Positions 20,938 to 32,614 of a stretch of DNA of 64,000 nucleotides are shown one piece after another. The notes under the pieces were generated by a model. The model ran no database searches. It had not been told where the DNA came from and saw only the letters and a list, made by a program, of their open reading frames with translations. The stretch is from positions 32,957,133-33,021,132 of the forward strand of contig NC_061863.1 of assembly GCF_907164915.1 (NCBI RefSeq), read 5' to 3'. Within the stretch, counting starts at the first letter, position 1. Every line of letters begins with the position of its first letter. Both the position numbers and the translations under genes were made by a program. Origin of the DNA: Impatiens glandulifera. Its lineage: Eukaryota; Streptophyta; Magnoliopsida; Ericales; Balsaminaceae.

Positions 20938-22494
20938 TGTTGAGAAAAATTAAAAACAAAGTAAAGAAAAGAGTTAATTAAGTGAGAAGTAATTAACCTA
21001 AAAATAAACAAAAGCTATGAAACATTAAACAACGGAATTTTGATGATGTTTAAATAGAATAAAGCTAGATATTTAAATAGAATAAAGCTAAGTTGTCTAT
21101 TTGTTTTTGTGCAGGTGCATAAGACTATGCTAATTTAGACGTGGTCTAAGCAGGCTAAATAGACGTCAAACGTAGTTAAACGACATAGTCTAACTCCTTT
21201 AGACAAAGTCTAAAGGGAAACATAGTTAGACAAGGTCGTCTAACTCCTTTAGAAGAAGACTAAAGGGATGCGTAGTTAGACGAGGTCGTCTAACTCCTTT
21301 AGACGTTGAATAAATGAACGAGTAGTTAGACGAGGTTGTCTAATTCCTTTAATTTAGACGAGGTCTAAAGGGATGTGTTGTTAAACGAGGACGTCTAACT
21401 CCTTTAGACGAGGTCTAAAGGGATGCGTAGTTAGACGAGGACGTCTAACTCCTTTAGACGAGGACTAAAGGAATGCGTAGTTAAACGAGGGCGTCCAACT
21501 CCTTTAGACGAGGTCTAAAGGGATGCGTATTTAGACGAGGACGTATAACTCCTTTAGACGAGGTCTGAAGGGATGCGTAGTTAGACGAGGACGTCTAACT
21601 CCTTTAGATGCTGTCCAAAGGGATGCGTATTTAGACGAGGATGTATAACTCCTTTAGATGAGGTCTATCAAAACAAATCTAATACCTTGCTTTAGTGGCC
21701 GTCTGAAGATAGCATACGTCTAACTACGATCAACTAGCTGTCTTCTACTCCTGCTCTACTCACTTTTATGTAGTCTGACAAGCCAACTAATTGTATTAAA
21801 TGAACTAACTCCACGTATGCAAATATCCTTCCAACTGTCTGTCTTTTACAAGACAATATTAAAGGATATTTGGCGTACTACCAGTTCGGTATGACCACGA
21901 TCCATTTGCTCAGAGTCTGTTGTATTCTGGTACTATGAGCGGCCTTCCAACAGACACTTGCCACGTTTCCACGAAGAATATTCGATCGTTGGTGTCCTTT
22001 TACTATAAATAGATGCTTAAGGACAACAGACGAATAACTTACTTACACACTTGCTTTATCATCAAAAAGTAACCTGTCATTTGATTCACAAGAAATTACT
22101 TGCTCTTTCTCTTACTGATTTCTATCATCATTCAAGTTCAAGAGAGAAATTCAATTACTGTCTAGCTGTGAGAATATTGTAAGTTGAATAGAGGTTGTTC
22201 TGTTCAACAAAGAGTTAACTAGCTCAGTAAGTTGTATTCGATTCAAATTATTTAGTGGATATCCTTTCAGTTGTCGAAGAAGGGGTAACGTAGGAGTTTT
22301 ATCTCCGAACATCCATAAAACTCCATGTGTTCTTTTTACTTTCTACCATTTATCTTCATTCGTTCAAAGCTTCAAAAGATTTGTGAAGAATAGAAACAGA
22401 TACTAATCCCTCACAGGATTATTATTAAATCGTTTATCATAAGCTGTTATCAATAGTCAGACCCTACTCTCTATTGGTATTACCGATCCTATCA
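20938..22494 (+). mobile_element. E3 5' LTR
   Basis: Starts TGTTGAGAAAAATTAAAAAC and ends ACCGATCCTATCA, 1557 bp. The palindrome array is at about 21130-21670. The conserved block is GGGTAACGTAGGAG at 22282-22295 (one change), followed by TTTATCTCCGAACATCCATAA. Confidence 0.88.
21130..21670. repeat. Compound palindrome array, E3 5' LTR
   Basis: The unit of about 50-60 bp holds two palindromes in tandem: GTTAGACGAGGACGTCTAAC (for example 21430-21449) and CCTTTAGAC...GTCTAAAGG (for example 21401-21421). The 9-nt outer arms of the second differ from those of E2 but remain complementary. Confidence 0.87.
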
Positions 22495-22496
22495 AG

Positions 22497-22508
22497 TGGT
22501 ATCAGAGC
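22497..22508 (+). other. E3 primer-binding site
   Basis: TGGTATCAGAGC, two bases after the LTR end, complementary to the 3' end of plant initiator-Met tRNA, the usual copia primer. Confidence 0.92.
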
Positions 22509-22641
22509 CATTTTTTCTATTCTCGAGCTTCTAAAGAATCTGAATCATGAATAAAAATGCCACCACCTCCAAGATTTCTATATTTTCGAAAGAAAACTAC
22601 ATCGTGTGGAAGAAGAGAGTTCGTACTCATCTTTCTTCCTT

Positions 22642-24637
22642 TGATAGGATCGACTTTATCGATAGAGACGGGGGTCTAGCTAAGGATGAAGGCTTATGAA
22701 AAACGGTTTGAAAGAAATCCTGTTAGGGATTTAATTCGCTTTCTATTCTACGCAAACACTTGTAAACACTTGAAACAGATTCAAGGCGAAATTGTTTACT
22801 TGGGTTTGAAGCACAAGATGAAATATGAAAAGATGACAGAAAAGAAAGAACACAGCGGTTTGTTTATGGATGTTCGGAGAAACTCTCCTACGTCACCCCT
22901 TCTTCCAACCACCGGAAGGATTCACTATAATAAGATTCGAATCAAATACAGTTTACACACACTTAGCTCACTATTGAGCAGAACACTTTCTATTCAATTA
23001 CAAGATGAAGAATATCACTCAGCTAAAGGTGTTTTTGATTCTAGCTCTCTCTTGATTCACACACAGTACAATCAGAAAACAGCTTCACAGTATGAATATT
23101 CAAAAGCTTGAATTCTCTCAAGATCGGCAAGTTCGTAAGGTTAGCAGTTGTGCTTGTTAAGGCATATTGTCCGTTGTCCTTTAGATTTGTTAAATACTGA
23201 GCAGGAGCTAACGGTCGAATCTTTTAGAATGATACGTGGCACTCTTCCATTGGAAAACCTCCATTGTACACAAGAGGTTCTGAGCAGAAGGATCGTGGCC
23301 GTACATCACTGGTAGTGCGCCGAATATTCCATCAGGGATGTACCTGCAAAATAAGTAATGTGAGGAAAATTCTCTTACGTGGCATTCCTTGGTTGGTTAC
23401 ATATAGCTGTTGTACTAATCTTCACAAGAAAATGGAGCAGGAGTAGGGTACATCTATAGCACGTGGGTAGGTGAAATGCTAGCTTTAAGCATACTGCTTA
23501 AGCTGAGCATTAGACGTATTTCAGTTATACGGATTGTAAAATCAGTCTAATGAAATCAAACATCTCATTCTTATAGAAACGTCTATTAGACCTCCTAGTC
23601 TAATAGAATTAGACTACACGTCTAATTACAATAACCATTAGACTGCGCGTCTAACTCCACTGAGTTAGACTGCACGTCTAATTCCGGTTCTACCTCAGAC
23701 TTATCTAAAGGATTTAGACGCACGTCTAACTTTCACTAATTAGACTACACGTCTAACTATCCAATAACCATTAGATTGTACGTCTAACTCCACTAAGTTA
23801 GACTGCACGTCTAATTCCGGTTCTACCTCAGACTTGTCTGAAGGAGTTAGACGCACGTCTAACTTTCACTAATTAGACTACACGTCTAATTATCCAATAA
23901 CCATTAGACTGCATATCTAACTCCACTAAGTTAGACTGCACGTCTAATTCCGGTTCTACCTTAGACTTGTCTGAAGGAGTTAGACTCGCGTCTAACTTTC
24001 ACAGTCTATTAGACTACACGTCTAACTCTGATGAGTTAAACTGTACGTCTAATTCCACACAAATTAGACTATCCGTCTAATTGCAAATGTATTAGACTAC
24101 ACGTCTAACTCCGATGAGTTAGACTGTACGTCTAATTCCGAATATCTATTAGACCACCCGTCTAATTACAAGTCTATTAGACTACATGTCTAACTCCGCT
24201 GAGTTAGACTGTACGTCTAATTCCGAACACATTAGACTTACGTCTAATTCAGTGTATATTAGACTTACGTCTAATTCTATTCATTCATTAGACTACACGT
24301 CTAACTCCGATGAGTTAGACTGTACGTTTAATTCTATGCATTCATTAGACTACACGTCTAACTCCGATGAGTTAGACTATACGTCTAATTCTATGCATTC
24401 ATTAGACTACACGTCTAACTCCGATGAGTTAGACTGTACGTCTAATTATATGCATTCATTAGACTACACGTCTAACTCCGATGAGTTAGACTGTACGTCT
24501 AATTATATGCATTCATTAGACTACACGTCTAACTCCGATGAGTTAGACTGTACATCTAATTCTCATAAGTCATTTCATCATCAAAATCTCAGTGGTTAAA
24601 TTATTTCAACACTTAGTGAAAATAATTTGACCCAACA
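22642..24637 (-). mobile_element. Solo LTR of an E5-family element inside E3 gag
   Basis: On the minus strand it begins TGTTGGGTCAAATTATTTTC and ends CGATCCTATCA. It is flanked by the perfect repeat TCCTT (22637-22641 and 24638-24642). The sequence follows the E5 LTRs over long stretches, including the same palindrome spacers. It holds the conserved block as CTCCTACGTCACCC at 22885-22898. No internal sequence remains. Confidence 0.87.
23500..24565. repeat. Palindrome array of the solo LTR in E3
   Basis: Long array of ATTAGACTACACGTCTAACT and GTTAGACTGTACGTCTAAT units with CCGATGA spacers. The right part (about 24280-24550) repeats a higher-order unit of about 60 bp nearly without change, so it expanded recently. 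Confidence 0.86.
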
Positions 24638-26214
24638 TCCTTAGATGATGACATGTGGAGTGTCGTAATAGAAGGTTCTATCAAGATAGAGAAAGACAAA
24701 TCTTAGTGGACAAATAAAGACAAGAGGAAGAACAACCTCGACAACTTGGCCATGTATATCTTATATAGATCACTTGACGATAGCATGTTTAACTACATCA
24801 TATCATGCGAGTCAGCCAAAGAAGTTTAGGAAAGACTCACTCAACTCTGTGAAGGCATCAAGAAAACCAAAGAAAACAAGATTACGATTTCCACCCGACA
24901 GTTCGATAACTTTAAGACACGTCCTAGAGAGACGATTTCTGAGTTTGATGCAAGATTCAGCAAAATCGTCACCACTCTCTTTATTCTGGGCAAGACTTAC
25001 AACAATAGAGAGATTGCTATAAAGGTCATGCGAGCTTTTCCCAGGGAATGGGACATCAAGACTATGGCGATGAGGGAGTTTAAAGACCTCAATAAGATGG
25101 AGCTCTTTGACTTGCTTGCCGATCTAAAGGCCTATGAGTTCGAGTTTAACTCTAAGAATGAAGAGGAACACCCCCACATTCACCATCATAACCAAGACTT
25201 TGGTGACTGTTGAGCAGCCACTAGTTGGCATTGAAGTAAAGACGGCTGCCCAACAACTCAGCAGCGATCTTATGGCTCTCTTCGTGAAGAAATTCGGCAA
25301 ATTCATGAAAAAAAAGCAATTCTAACTCAAACTCTTCAAACAATAACAATGGTGATAAGACTAGATTTAAGGCTAATGTGAAGTGTTTTAATTGTGGAAA
25401 ACTAGCTCATTACAAATCGGAGTCCACGAAGCCAAAACGTGATGAGAAAAAGAAAGACAACGAGAAAGAGCTGAAGGCTCTCATGGCGACTGACAACAAG
25501 GATAAGTGAATCCAAAGCGACTAAAATGACTCATCATCCACTGATAGTGATTATGAAGAGGTTGTTTGCTTCATGGAAAGAGAAGAGGAAGACTTTAAGG
25601 TATTAGATTTCTCTTCAGAAGAGTTTACACGAGATGACTTAGTTATTGCACTCAATGACATAGTCATGGAGTACAGAAAGCTATCAGACTCTCAAAATGA
25701 AATAAGGTCAAAATCTGAAATCGTTAAACCTATTTTATCTTAAACTACTGAATTAAAAGTTTTTGAAAACAACATGGTCGAGATCTTATCTGAAAATGAG
25801 AAACTTAAGGAAAAGGTTCAAATAATATTTTCTGAAAACCAACATTTAACTTACATTGTCAGTTCTTGGACAAGGTTTGGAGAAGCTGTCAAATGTCAGA
25901 TTAGTCTGTTAAGGCCTTACGAATGCAAATCCACTTTAAGATATGACAAAGCTATCCAAGATAAGTCTAGTGAAAAGTTAAACTCTGCAACATACAAGTT
26001 TAAGCCAATAAGATTTGTCAAAGGGAGTTTAACTAATAATGGTACTAATCCAAGCTGTGAGGATCTAACCTTAAAGGATGAAATTATTTATGTTCCGCCA
26101 ACTGTAAGCTGGTTGAAACTTAGAAAGGAAGCAGCTAGCAAGTCTGGCATATCAAAACCTGACAAGAAGTCAAGGAGTTTTAAACAAAAACCATCCTCTA
26201 AAGTTAAAGGATAA

Positions 26215-26585
26215 ACTGCTAGTAGGAAGACGTCTGCTAAGCCTAAATCATACGCACTAATCACAACACAAAATGGGAAGTCCATCAGAATAACTCAAAT
26301 ATGGATTCTTAAGGGATTGATTGACCGAGGACCCAAGTGAATGTGGGTACAAAAAGCTGCAAATACATTTTTATGTAGATGATACATGACAGCTGCATGG
26401 AGGAAACTTGGAGCACACTCTTTTGAGAATATGCTCCAACAGATCAACAAGTGGCGGATTTGTTGTCAAAGCTACTTCCATAGACTAAGTGTTTCTTTAT
26501 TAAAATTACTTTTTGGTCCTGAGGACCTCAAATTATTTATTTGTTTTAAACATGCATAAATTGAGGGGGAATTTTAATGTTTAAA
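26215..26585 (+). other. E3 pol deletion scar
   Basis: After gag the linker with WILKGLIDRGPK is followed near 26390 by a jump to the RNase H tail, GATCAACAAGTGGCGGATTT at 26444, reading DQQVADLLSKLLP. Protease, integrase and RT are absent. The junction lies at the corresponding place in E2. Confidence 0.72.
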
Positions 26586-26589
26586 ATGT

Positions 26590-27351
26590 TCAGACAGATG
26601 TATGCAGACGAAAACTTTAATCGGTCTAATAGACGAGGTCGTCTAAAAGAAAAGCAAGTACTTAGACATATATTTGCTTAAGTAATCTGTGCTTCTAAGT
26701 TGGATAATTATCTTGGTTTAAAACCTACGCAAGTTAGACGTCTGAAAGATAAGCGTAGTTAGACACTCACGTCTAACCAGACACACATCTAGCACGTGTT
26801 GTTCAAGCATAATTAGATGTCTACGTCTAATAGACGTCTTTAAGACAAGCGTAATTAGATGTCTGCGTCTAATAGATGCCTATCTAACCTAGACGCCAGA
26901 ATGTAGACAGCGAGTTAGACGTCTAACTACGTGTGTAGTTAGACGCTTCATCTTCGGACTAATTGAGGACAACTATTAATATGCATTGTCATCTAATCTT
27001 TCCCGCCCAAACATTAAAACAATTATTTTCTAAATTCGAATAACTTGAAGACACGTGTCTTTCAATGTTAAAGAAAATGACTAATATACCATTAATTATT
27101 AAGATATTTTTTTGGTAAAAACTTAGTTAATGATTGACTACTTTTGGGAAAAGGCGTCTTAAATTAATTGATGGGTTTTCTCTTTCAAGAAGTGATGGTT
27201 AAACATGTGACTGTTAGAATTTTATTTAAAGACATTTTACATGTGTTCAGGGTTATTACGCTTCCTATTTTCTTAGAACCCTAGATTTCTCTCTACCTTG
27301 TCTCTAAGAAACTTTGTTTATCTCCATTCTAATCCGCTTCTTACACTCAAA
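26590..27351 (+). promoter_or_regulatory. Palindrome cluster and promoter-like leader upstream of E3 aORF
   Basis: About 26590-26965 holds LTR-like palindromes (TTAGATGTCTACGTCTAA and relatives). Downstream are a TATTTAAA box at 27223-27230, a telo-box-like AACCCTAGA at 27277-27285, a CT-rich leader and the aORF ATG at 27352. The spacing from TATA to telo-box and leader fits a plant pol II promoter and 5'UTR. E4 has the same pieces in the same order (minus strand, about 45847-46565). Confidence 0.58.
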
Positions 27352-30300
27352 ATGGATGACAAGAAGGTTGTCTCTCTTGCTCACAACACCTTGCAGGTGG
27401 ATTTTGATTCTGTCTACTCTATCGATGAACAAGATACCGTGGAAATGTTTCGTTCTCTCGAGTACTCTGGCCTCGGGAAGTATCTCAGCGGTCCTTATGT
27501 TCTCTACGAAAAGGAGGTCCGTGAGTTCTTCAAGACTGAAAATGTGGTTGGAGATACGATAACGGCGACGGTGAATGGCAAATCTACCTCTTTCGATGAA
27601 TCGATGTATGCTGAGTTTTGAACTATCGTTAGAGGGTCACACCTTTGACATAGCGCTTCTAGCCCAAACTATTTCAGAAATGCATATCGTCTTCTCAAAG
27701 AATGACAGTTTGATCAAACTAAACGGGAAGAAGAAGGTCCTGAAGCCCCACTTTATTCTTCTAAACGACATTGTGGCGAAGGCTCTTCAGGGTAGGGCAG
27801 GTTCGTTCGACCTGTATAGTCAAGACCGATTCGACTACATGACGACAATATCAAAAGGTATGTCGATCAACTAGGCGTCTACCTTATTTTAAAATCTCTG
27901 CCAGTTGGTTTATTCAAGGAACAAATAGAGTGTGGGCTTCTTAGTCCAACTCGGCTGGTTCATAGATCATCTAGTGTTCCTATGGGCGGGGGTGAGGCTG
28001 TTAACCCCTGTCGTATTTTCACTAACTTCTTGCCGTAACAAGGTTGAAGCTCTCAAAAGAAAATGAATCCTAGTTCATCTTGCCAACAGACAAGTGGCCA
28101 GTCGGTCACTTAGTCCAAATGCCAAGCTACATCCAACCAATCTACGGGCACTAAAAGAGCCAGATATTCAGTCATGGAGTCTACGGCTAGCTTTAATATT
28201 CAAAAGAAAGTGCCGATGAAGGATTCTGGAGCAGTTGACTCCATTTCTGAAAGGGAAAGACAAAGAATTCCTCCCCTCGTTGCCATTCCAATCTCGTCTC
28301 TTTCGCTCTCTCCCAGCCCAATAAAGAAGCGGGCTAGGTCGTCTGCTCCTGTTGTTGATCAGACGAAGGCATCTAAGGTTGCCAAGAAGTCTACCAAGGT
28401 AACTTCCTCTACTCCTCTGGCCGTAGTGCCAAGTATCGATGTTCTTGTGTTGGACAAGCTGAAGGATCGACTATTGAGCTAGTTGGTCCAAATATTGAAT
28501 TCTTTAACAGGAAAATTATCTCCTGTCCTCCCCGAAAGATCAAGCTACTGATAATGTTAATATTGTTGCTGAAATAGAGTAAGAAAATGCTCCTACACCA
28601 GTTACTATTGTATCCTCTAAACAAGCTCCCATTCAGAAGAATGTTAAGATGCTTGTTAATGAAATTGTTAAAGAACAACCCGCTGCTAAGGGAACGGGAA
28701 GAGTGTTTGTACTTCTAGAAGGGGCCATTCTGAAGGCTCTATCTCCTTATGAAATCATGAGAGCATTTAAGGGGGCTCCAGGCATCATTATCAGAGAACC
28801 TATGACTACTCCCAAACTAGCTATAGTTCTTGGGAAAGGAAAGGGCATCACTGAAGAGATTCCGGAAAAGGTTTCGGAGGCCAGTTGTATTGTCAATCTT
28901 TTCATTGAACAGGTTGAAGCGAAAGCGGCTAAGAAGATTGAAATCTTCGACACCTGAGTGAATCACAGATTACTCTCGCAATTTGATGAAATTATCTTAG
29001 GGGGCGAGATTGAAAAGGAATGGAAGAAATTAATCAAGATGGAGAAGAGAGTCCTGAAATGGGCAAAGATATCTGAGGTCCCTGAAGCCCTCAAAAGAAA
29101 GGATCTCGTAGTGGCCAATATTATGGGTTATGCTCTCTTTCCCCTACTTAGGCAAGAAAGACTAATTTCAACTCGCTTGACAGGAATGCTATTGCTGAAC
29201 AAAATGCATTGAAGCGACTCGATTTGGTTATGAATGACTACTGCTCCACAGTCATCCGATACGTTCATTACACCGAGTATTCTCGGCCGAATATGTTTGA
29301 TGACATCTCTTCTAGTCTAGACGAGCCGATGCAAATCATTGAAGATGATCAGATTGTTTCTGAAGAAGAAGAGCAGGATGCTGCCCATCTCATTGAGCTG
29401 GACAACATATCCTTTGAAGAAAAGCGCTTAATGGCCCAACATATCGTTAAACAGACTCCTGTCTTGGTTCAATTTGAAATCAACATAGAAGAGGAGGTAG
29501 TTTCTTTTGAAGCTAATTAGATGCCCATTCCACAGAAGGAGACATCTGAAGTGGCTCCTCCTATATCTGAATCAGAAAAATATCCATTGGTTGAAGAAGA
29601 CTCACAAAAGATAACAGATAAGACACTAGGGTCACAAGCTGAGGGGGAACCCTTGAAGCAAGTAGATTTAGAGAAGATTCCCTCTACTGAGGGGGAGCAA
29701 TCTGAAAAAGTTGAGTCATCCTCATCCTCAAAAGAAGCACCATTGGAAGAAAATCCTTTTCCTTCTCCACATGTTCATCGATCATCCCCCATCAGGACAA
29801 CTGCATACATTGTCGACAACGTTACTGATCTACCTCTTCACTCTGAAGATATTTCAATGCGTATTAATCAGGTATGTGTCGATATTCTTAATGAACAAGA
29901 TAAGTCCAAGGATGCATCAAAGGCTCACTCTTCCCGTCTTAAAGATAAAGAACCAGAGCGTTCTTTACAAATGAATGTGTATGTGAACCCCATTCGCACT
30001 ACTCCAGCTTGTTCCCAAGTCGTATCTTCGACTACTCATTCTTCTGAAGAAGCTTCTCCTGGAGGAGCAAACTTTTGTAACTCAATCATGAATGCACTAA
30101 TTTCTATGCAGCAAAATATAATGGACATATCGTCCTGATTGGCTTATCTTGGAAAGGAGTCTACTTCATGTAAAGAAGATGTCTCTTCCATTCTTGCCAC
30201 CCAAAAAAGAAACTGAGAAAATTCTGAAGTGAAATACATATGAAGTAAACATCCTTCATACTCAGTACAAGAAGATGGAAAACAATTTCTTTAAACGACA

Positions 30301-30781
30301 ATCGGATCATCATGCTGAAACCAAGACTTTCAACCAGGAGCTTCACCAAGATACAAGATCCGCAATTGAACTTATTCGGGCACAAGTGATAGAGATGTCA
30401 AACTTATTAAGAAGAGAAGAGGCTGAGCGACTAGAGCAGACTGATACAATTGCAAGGCAATTTAAAGTTGTAGAAGAGGCTGAAGATACTGCTGAGAAGG
30501 AAAGAGATCGTGTTGTTGCCGACCCTGATAATGTTAAAAAGGGGGAAAGAAGTAAAAGAGGGGGGTCAACGTATGCTAGAGGAACTCGATCGAAATCAAA
30601 GTGAAAAGCTGTTGGAAGTGGCGAAGATAGTTATGCACCATTAAGAAGAGGTCCAGGTCGTGGAGGTGACAGAGGAGGTAGTAGTGGAGGTCAAGCGATT
30701 ACTCGATTCCATAACATCCTAACTGGAAAATAAATTCTTGAAAGCTGCGCGGATTCAAGAGTGAAAAGGGAAGGACCCTAA
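27352..30781 (+). pseudogene. E3 aORF
   Basis: Homologue of the E2 aORF. It starts MDDKKVVSLAHNTLQVDF and reads an intact N-terminal piece to about 27617 (MFRSLEYSGLGKYLSG; EVREFFKTENVVGDT). A frameshift near 27617 follows, then KKKVLKPHFILLNDIVAKAL and stops near 27874. The middle contains a Ser/Pro/Lys-rich part, the WKKLIKMEKRVLKWAK segment (about 29020-29080), acidic regions and a coiled coil at 30270-30500. An RGG-type tail (about 30640-30710) and the end DSRVKREGP close it. Many stops and frame changes make it a pseudogene. Function unknown. Confidence 0.75.
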
Positions 30782-30905
30782 ATCTTTCTTTCTGTTTCTC
30801 GTACTTTTAAATTATGTTTGAATACTTTGGTGAACTACTTTGATTTCAATCTTATTTGATGTGTATTTATTTTGCTTTATTAAGGTTCCATAGTTTAAAC
30901 ATCAT

Positions 30906-30919
30906 CAAAAAGGGGGAAA
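30906..30919 (+). other. E3 polypurine tract
   Basis: CAAAAAGGGGGAAA just before the 3' LTR start at 30920. Confidence 0.87.
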
Positions 30920-32614
30920 TGGTTGGGAAAATTAAAAACAAAGTAAAGAAAAAAGTTAATTAAGTAAGAAGTAATTAACTTAGAAATAAACAAAAGCTAT
31001 GAAACATTAAACAACAGAATTTTGATGATGTTTAAATAGAATAAAGCTAAGTTGTATATTTGTTTTTGTGCAGGTGCATAAGACTATGCTAATTTAGATG
31101 TGGTATAAGCAGGCTAAATAGACGAAAAACGTAATTAGACGAGGTAGTCTAACTCCTTTAGACAAAGTATAAAGGGAAATGTAGTTAGACGTCGTAGTCT
31201 AACTCCTTTAAATAAAGTATAAAGGCAAACGTAGTTAGACGTGGTAGTCTAACTCCTTTAGATGGTGTCTAAGGGAAGCGTAGTTAGACAAGGTCGTCTA
31301 ACTCCTTTAGACGAAGTCTAAAGGGATGCGTAGTTAAACGAGGTCGTCTAACTCCTTTAGACGAAGTCTAGAGGGAAGCGTAGTTAGACGATATCGTATA
31401 ACTCCTTTAGACGAAGTCTAAAAGAATACGTAGTTAGACGAGGCCGTCTAACTCCTTTAGACACTCTCTAAAGGGATGCATAGTTAGACGAGAACATCTA
31501 ACTTCTTTAGATGAGGTCTAAAGGGATGCGTAGTTAGACGATGACGTCTAACTCCTTTAGACGAGATCTAAAGTGATGCGTAGTTAGACGAGGGCGTCTA
31601 ACTCCTTTAGACGAGGTCTAAAGGGATGTGTAGTTAAACGAGGACGTCTAACTCCTTTAGACGAGGTCTAAAGTGATGCGTTGTTAGACGAGGTCACCTA
31701 ATTTCTTCAGACGTTGTCTAAAGGAATGCGTAGTTAGACGAGGTCTAACGGAGCAATATTAATGCCTTGCTTTAGCAGCCGTCTGAAGAAAGCATACGTC
31801 TAACCACAATCAACTAGTTGTCTGCTACTCCTGCTCCACTCACTTATGTGCACTCTGACAAGCCAGCTAATTGTATCAAATGAACGAACGCCACGTACGC
31901 AAATATCCTTCCAACTGACTATCTAGTACAAGACAATCTTAGAGAATATTCGACGCACTACTAGTTTTGAATGGCCACGATCCATTTGCTTAGAGTCTGC
32001 TGTATTCTGGTACTATGGGCGACATTCCAACGAAGACTTGCCATGTGTCCACGAAAAAGATTCGACTGTTGGTGTCCATCTACTATAAATAGATGTTCAA
32101 GGTCAACGAACGAATCACTAACTTACACACTTTCTTTATCATCAAGAAGTAACTTGTTATCTGATTCACACGAAATTACTTGCTCTCGCTCTTACTGATT
32201 TCTATCATCATTCAAGCTCAAGAGAGAGATTCTATTACTGTCTATCTGTGAGAATATTGTAAGTTGAACAGAGGTTGTCCTGTTCAACAGAGAGTTAGCT
32301 AGCTTAGTAAGTTGTATTTGATTCAAAGTATTTAGTGGATAACCTTCCGGTTGTGGAAGAAAGGGTGACGTAGAAGTTTTATCTCCGAACATCCATAAAA
32401 CTCCGTGTTTATTACTTTTTGCCATTTATCTTCAGTCGTTCAAAACTTAAAATCCGACGAACACTTCCGCACTTGAATTCATTTCAATAGTTCGAAGGAT
32501 TTGTGAAGAATATAAACAGATATTAATCCCTCACAAGATTATTATCGAATTGTTTATAATAAGCTGTTGTCAATAGTTAGACTCTAGTCTCTATTGGTAG
32601 TACCGATCCTATCA
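30920..32614 (+). mobile_element. E3 3' LTR
   Basis: Starts TGGTTGGGAAAATTAAAAAC (small changes from the 5' copy) and ends ACCGATCCTATCA, 1695 bp. The palindrome array is at about 31105-31750. The conserved block GGGTGACGTAGAAG is at 32363-32376. It is about 140 bp longer than the 5' copy, part of the difference being in palindrome number. Confidence 0.87.
31105..31750. repeat. Compound palindrome array, E3 3' LTR
   Basis: Same two-palindrome unit as in the 5' LTR (GTTAGACGAGG...CGTCTAAC, then CCTTTAGACGAGGTCTAAAG). More units are present here than at the 5' end, so array length has changed since insertion or during replication. Confidence 0.86.

Larger units (their letters stand above)
22547..26214 (+). 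pseudogene. E3 gag, split by a solo LTR
   Basis: Starts MNKNATTSKISIFSKENY at 22547, reads to HLSS at 22641 and resumes after the solo LTR at 24638 with DDDMWSVV. It continues through LKAYEFEF, the knuckle, the coiled coil (EILSENEKLKEKVQ) and the tail ending SSKVKG at 26211. The zinc knuckle CFNCGKLAHYKSES (about 25384-25425) has Ser in place of the last Cys. Stops occur near 24705, 24828, 25507 and 25741 and there is a frameshift near 25200. The layout matches E2 gag. Confidence 0.8.
20938..32614 (+). mobile_element. E3: Sirevirus-like copia element lacking pol
   Basis: Complete LTR to LTR, flanked by the perfect repeat CCCTA (20933-20937 and 32615-32619). It has a 5' LTR, an intact iMet primer site, gag cut by a solo LTR, the same pol deletion as E2, a palindrome/promoter-like region, aORF, a polypurine tract and a 3' LTR. 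Its LTR start (TGTTGAGAAAAATTAAAAAC) and palindrome unit differ from E2, so it is a separate family sharing the same architecture. The ORFs carry many stops. Confidence 0.88.

Noticed and set aside
21130..24565. Regular palindromic repeats resembling CRISPR arrays
   Set aside because: They lie inside LTRs, spacers are themselves repeated, repeat units vary, and the sequence is plant nuclear with no cas genes.
24186..24599. Open frames with repeated TSNSDELDCTSNS-like peptides (also 52215-52544 and 57768-58097)
   Set aside because: They are readings of the palindrome arrays; frame openness follows from the repeat period and nothing links them to a start or known family.
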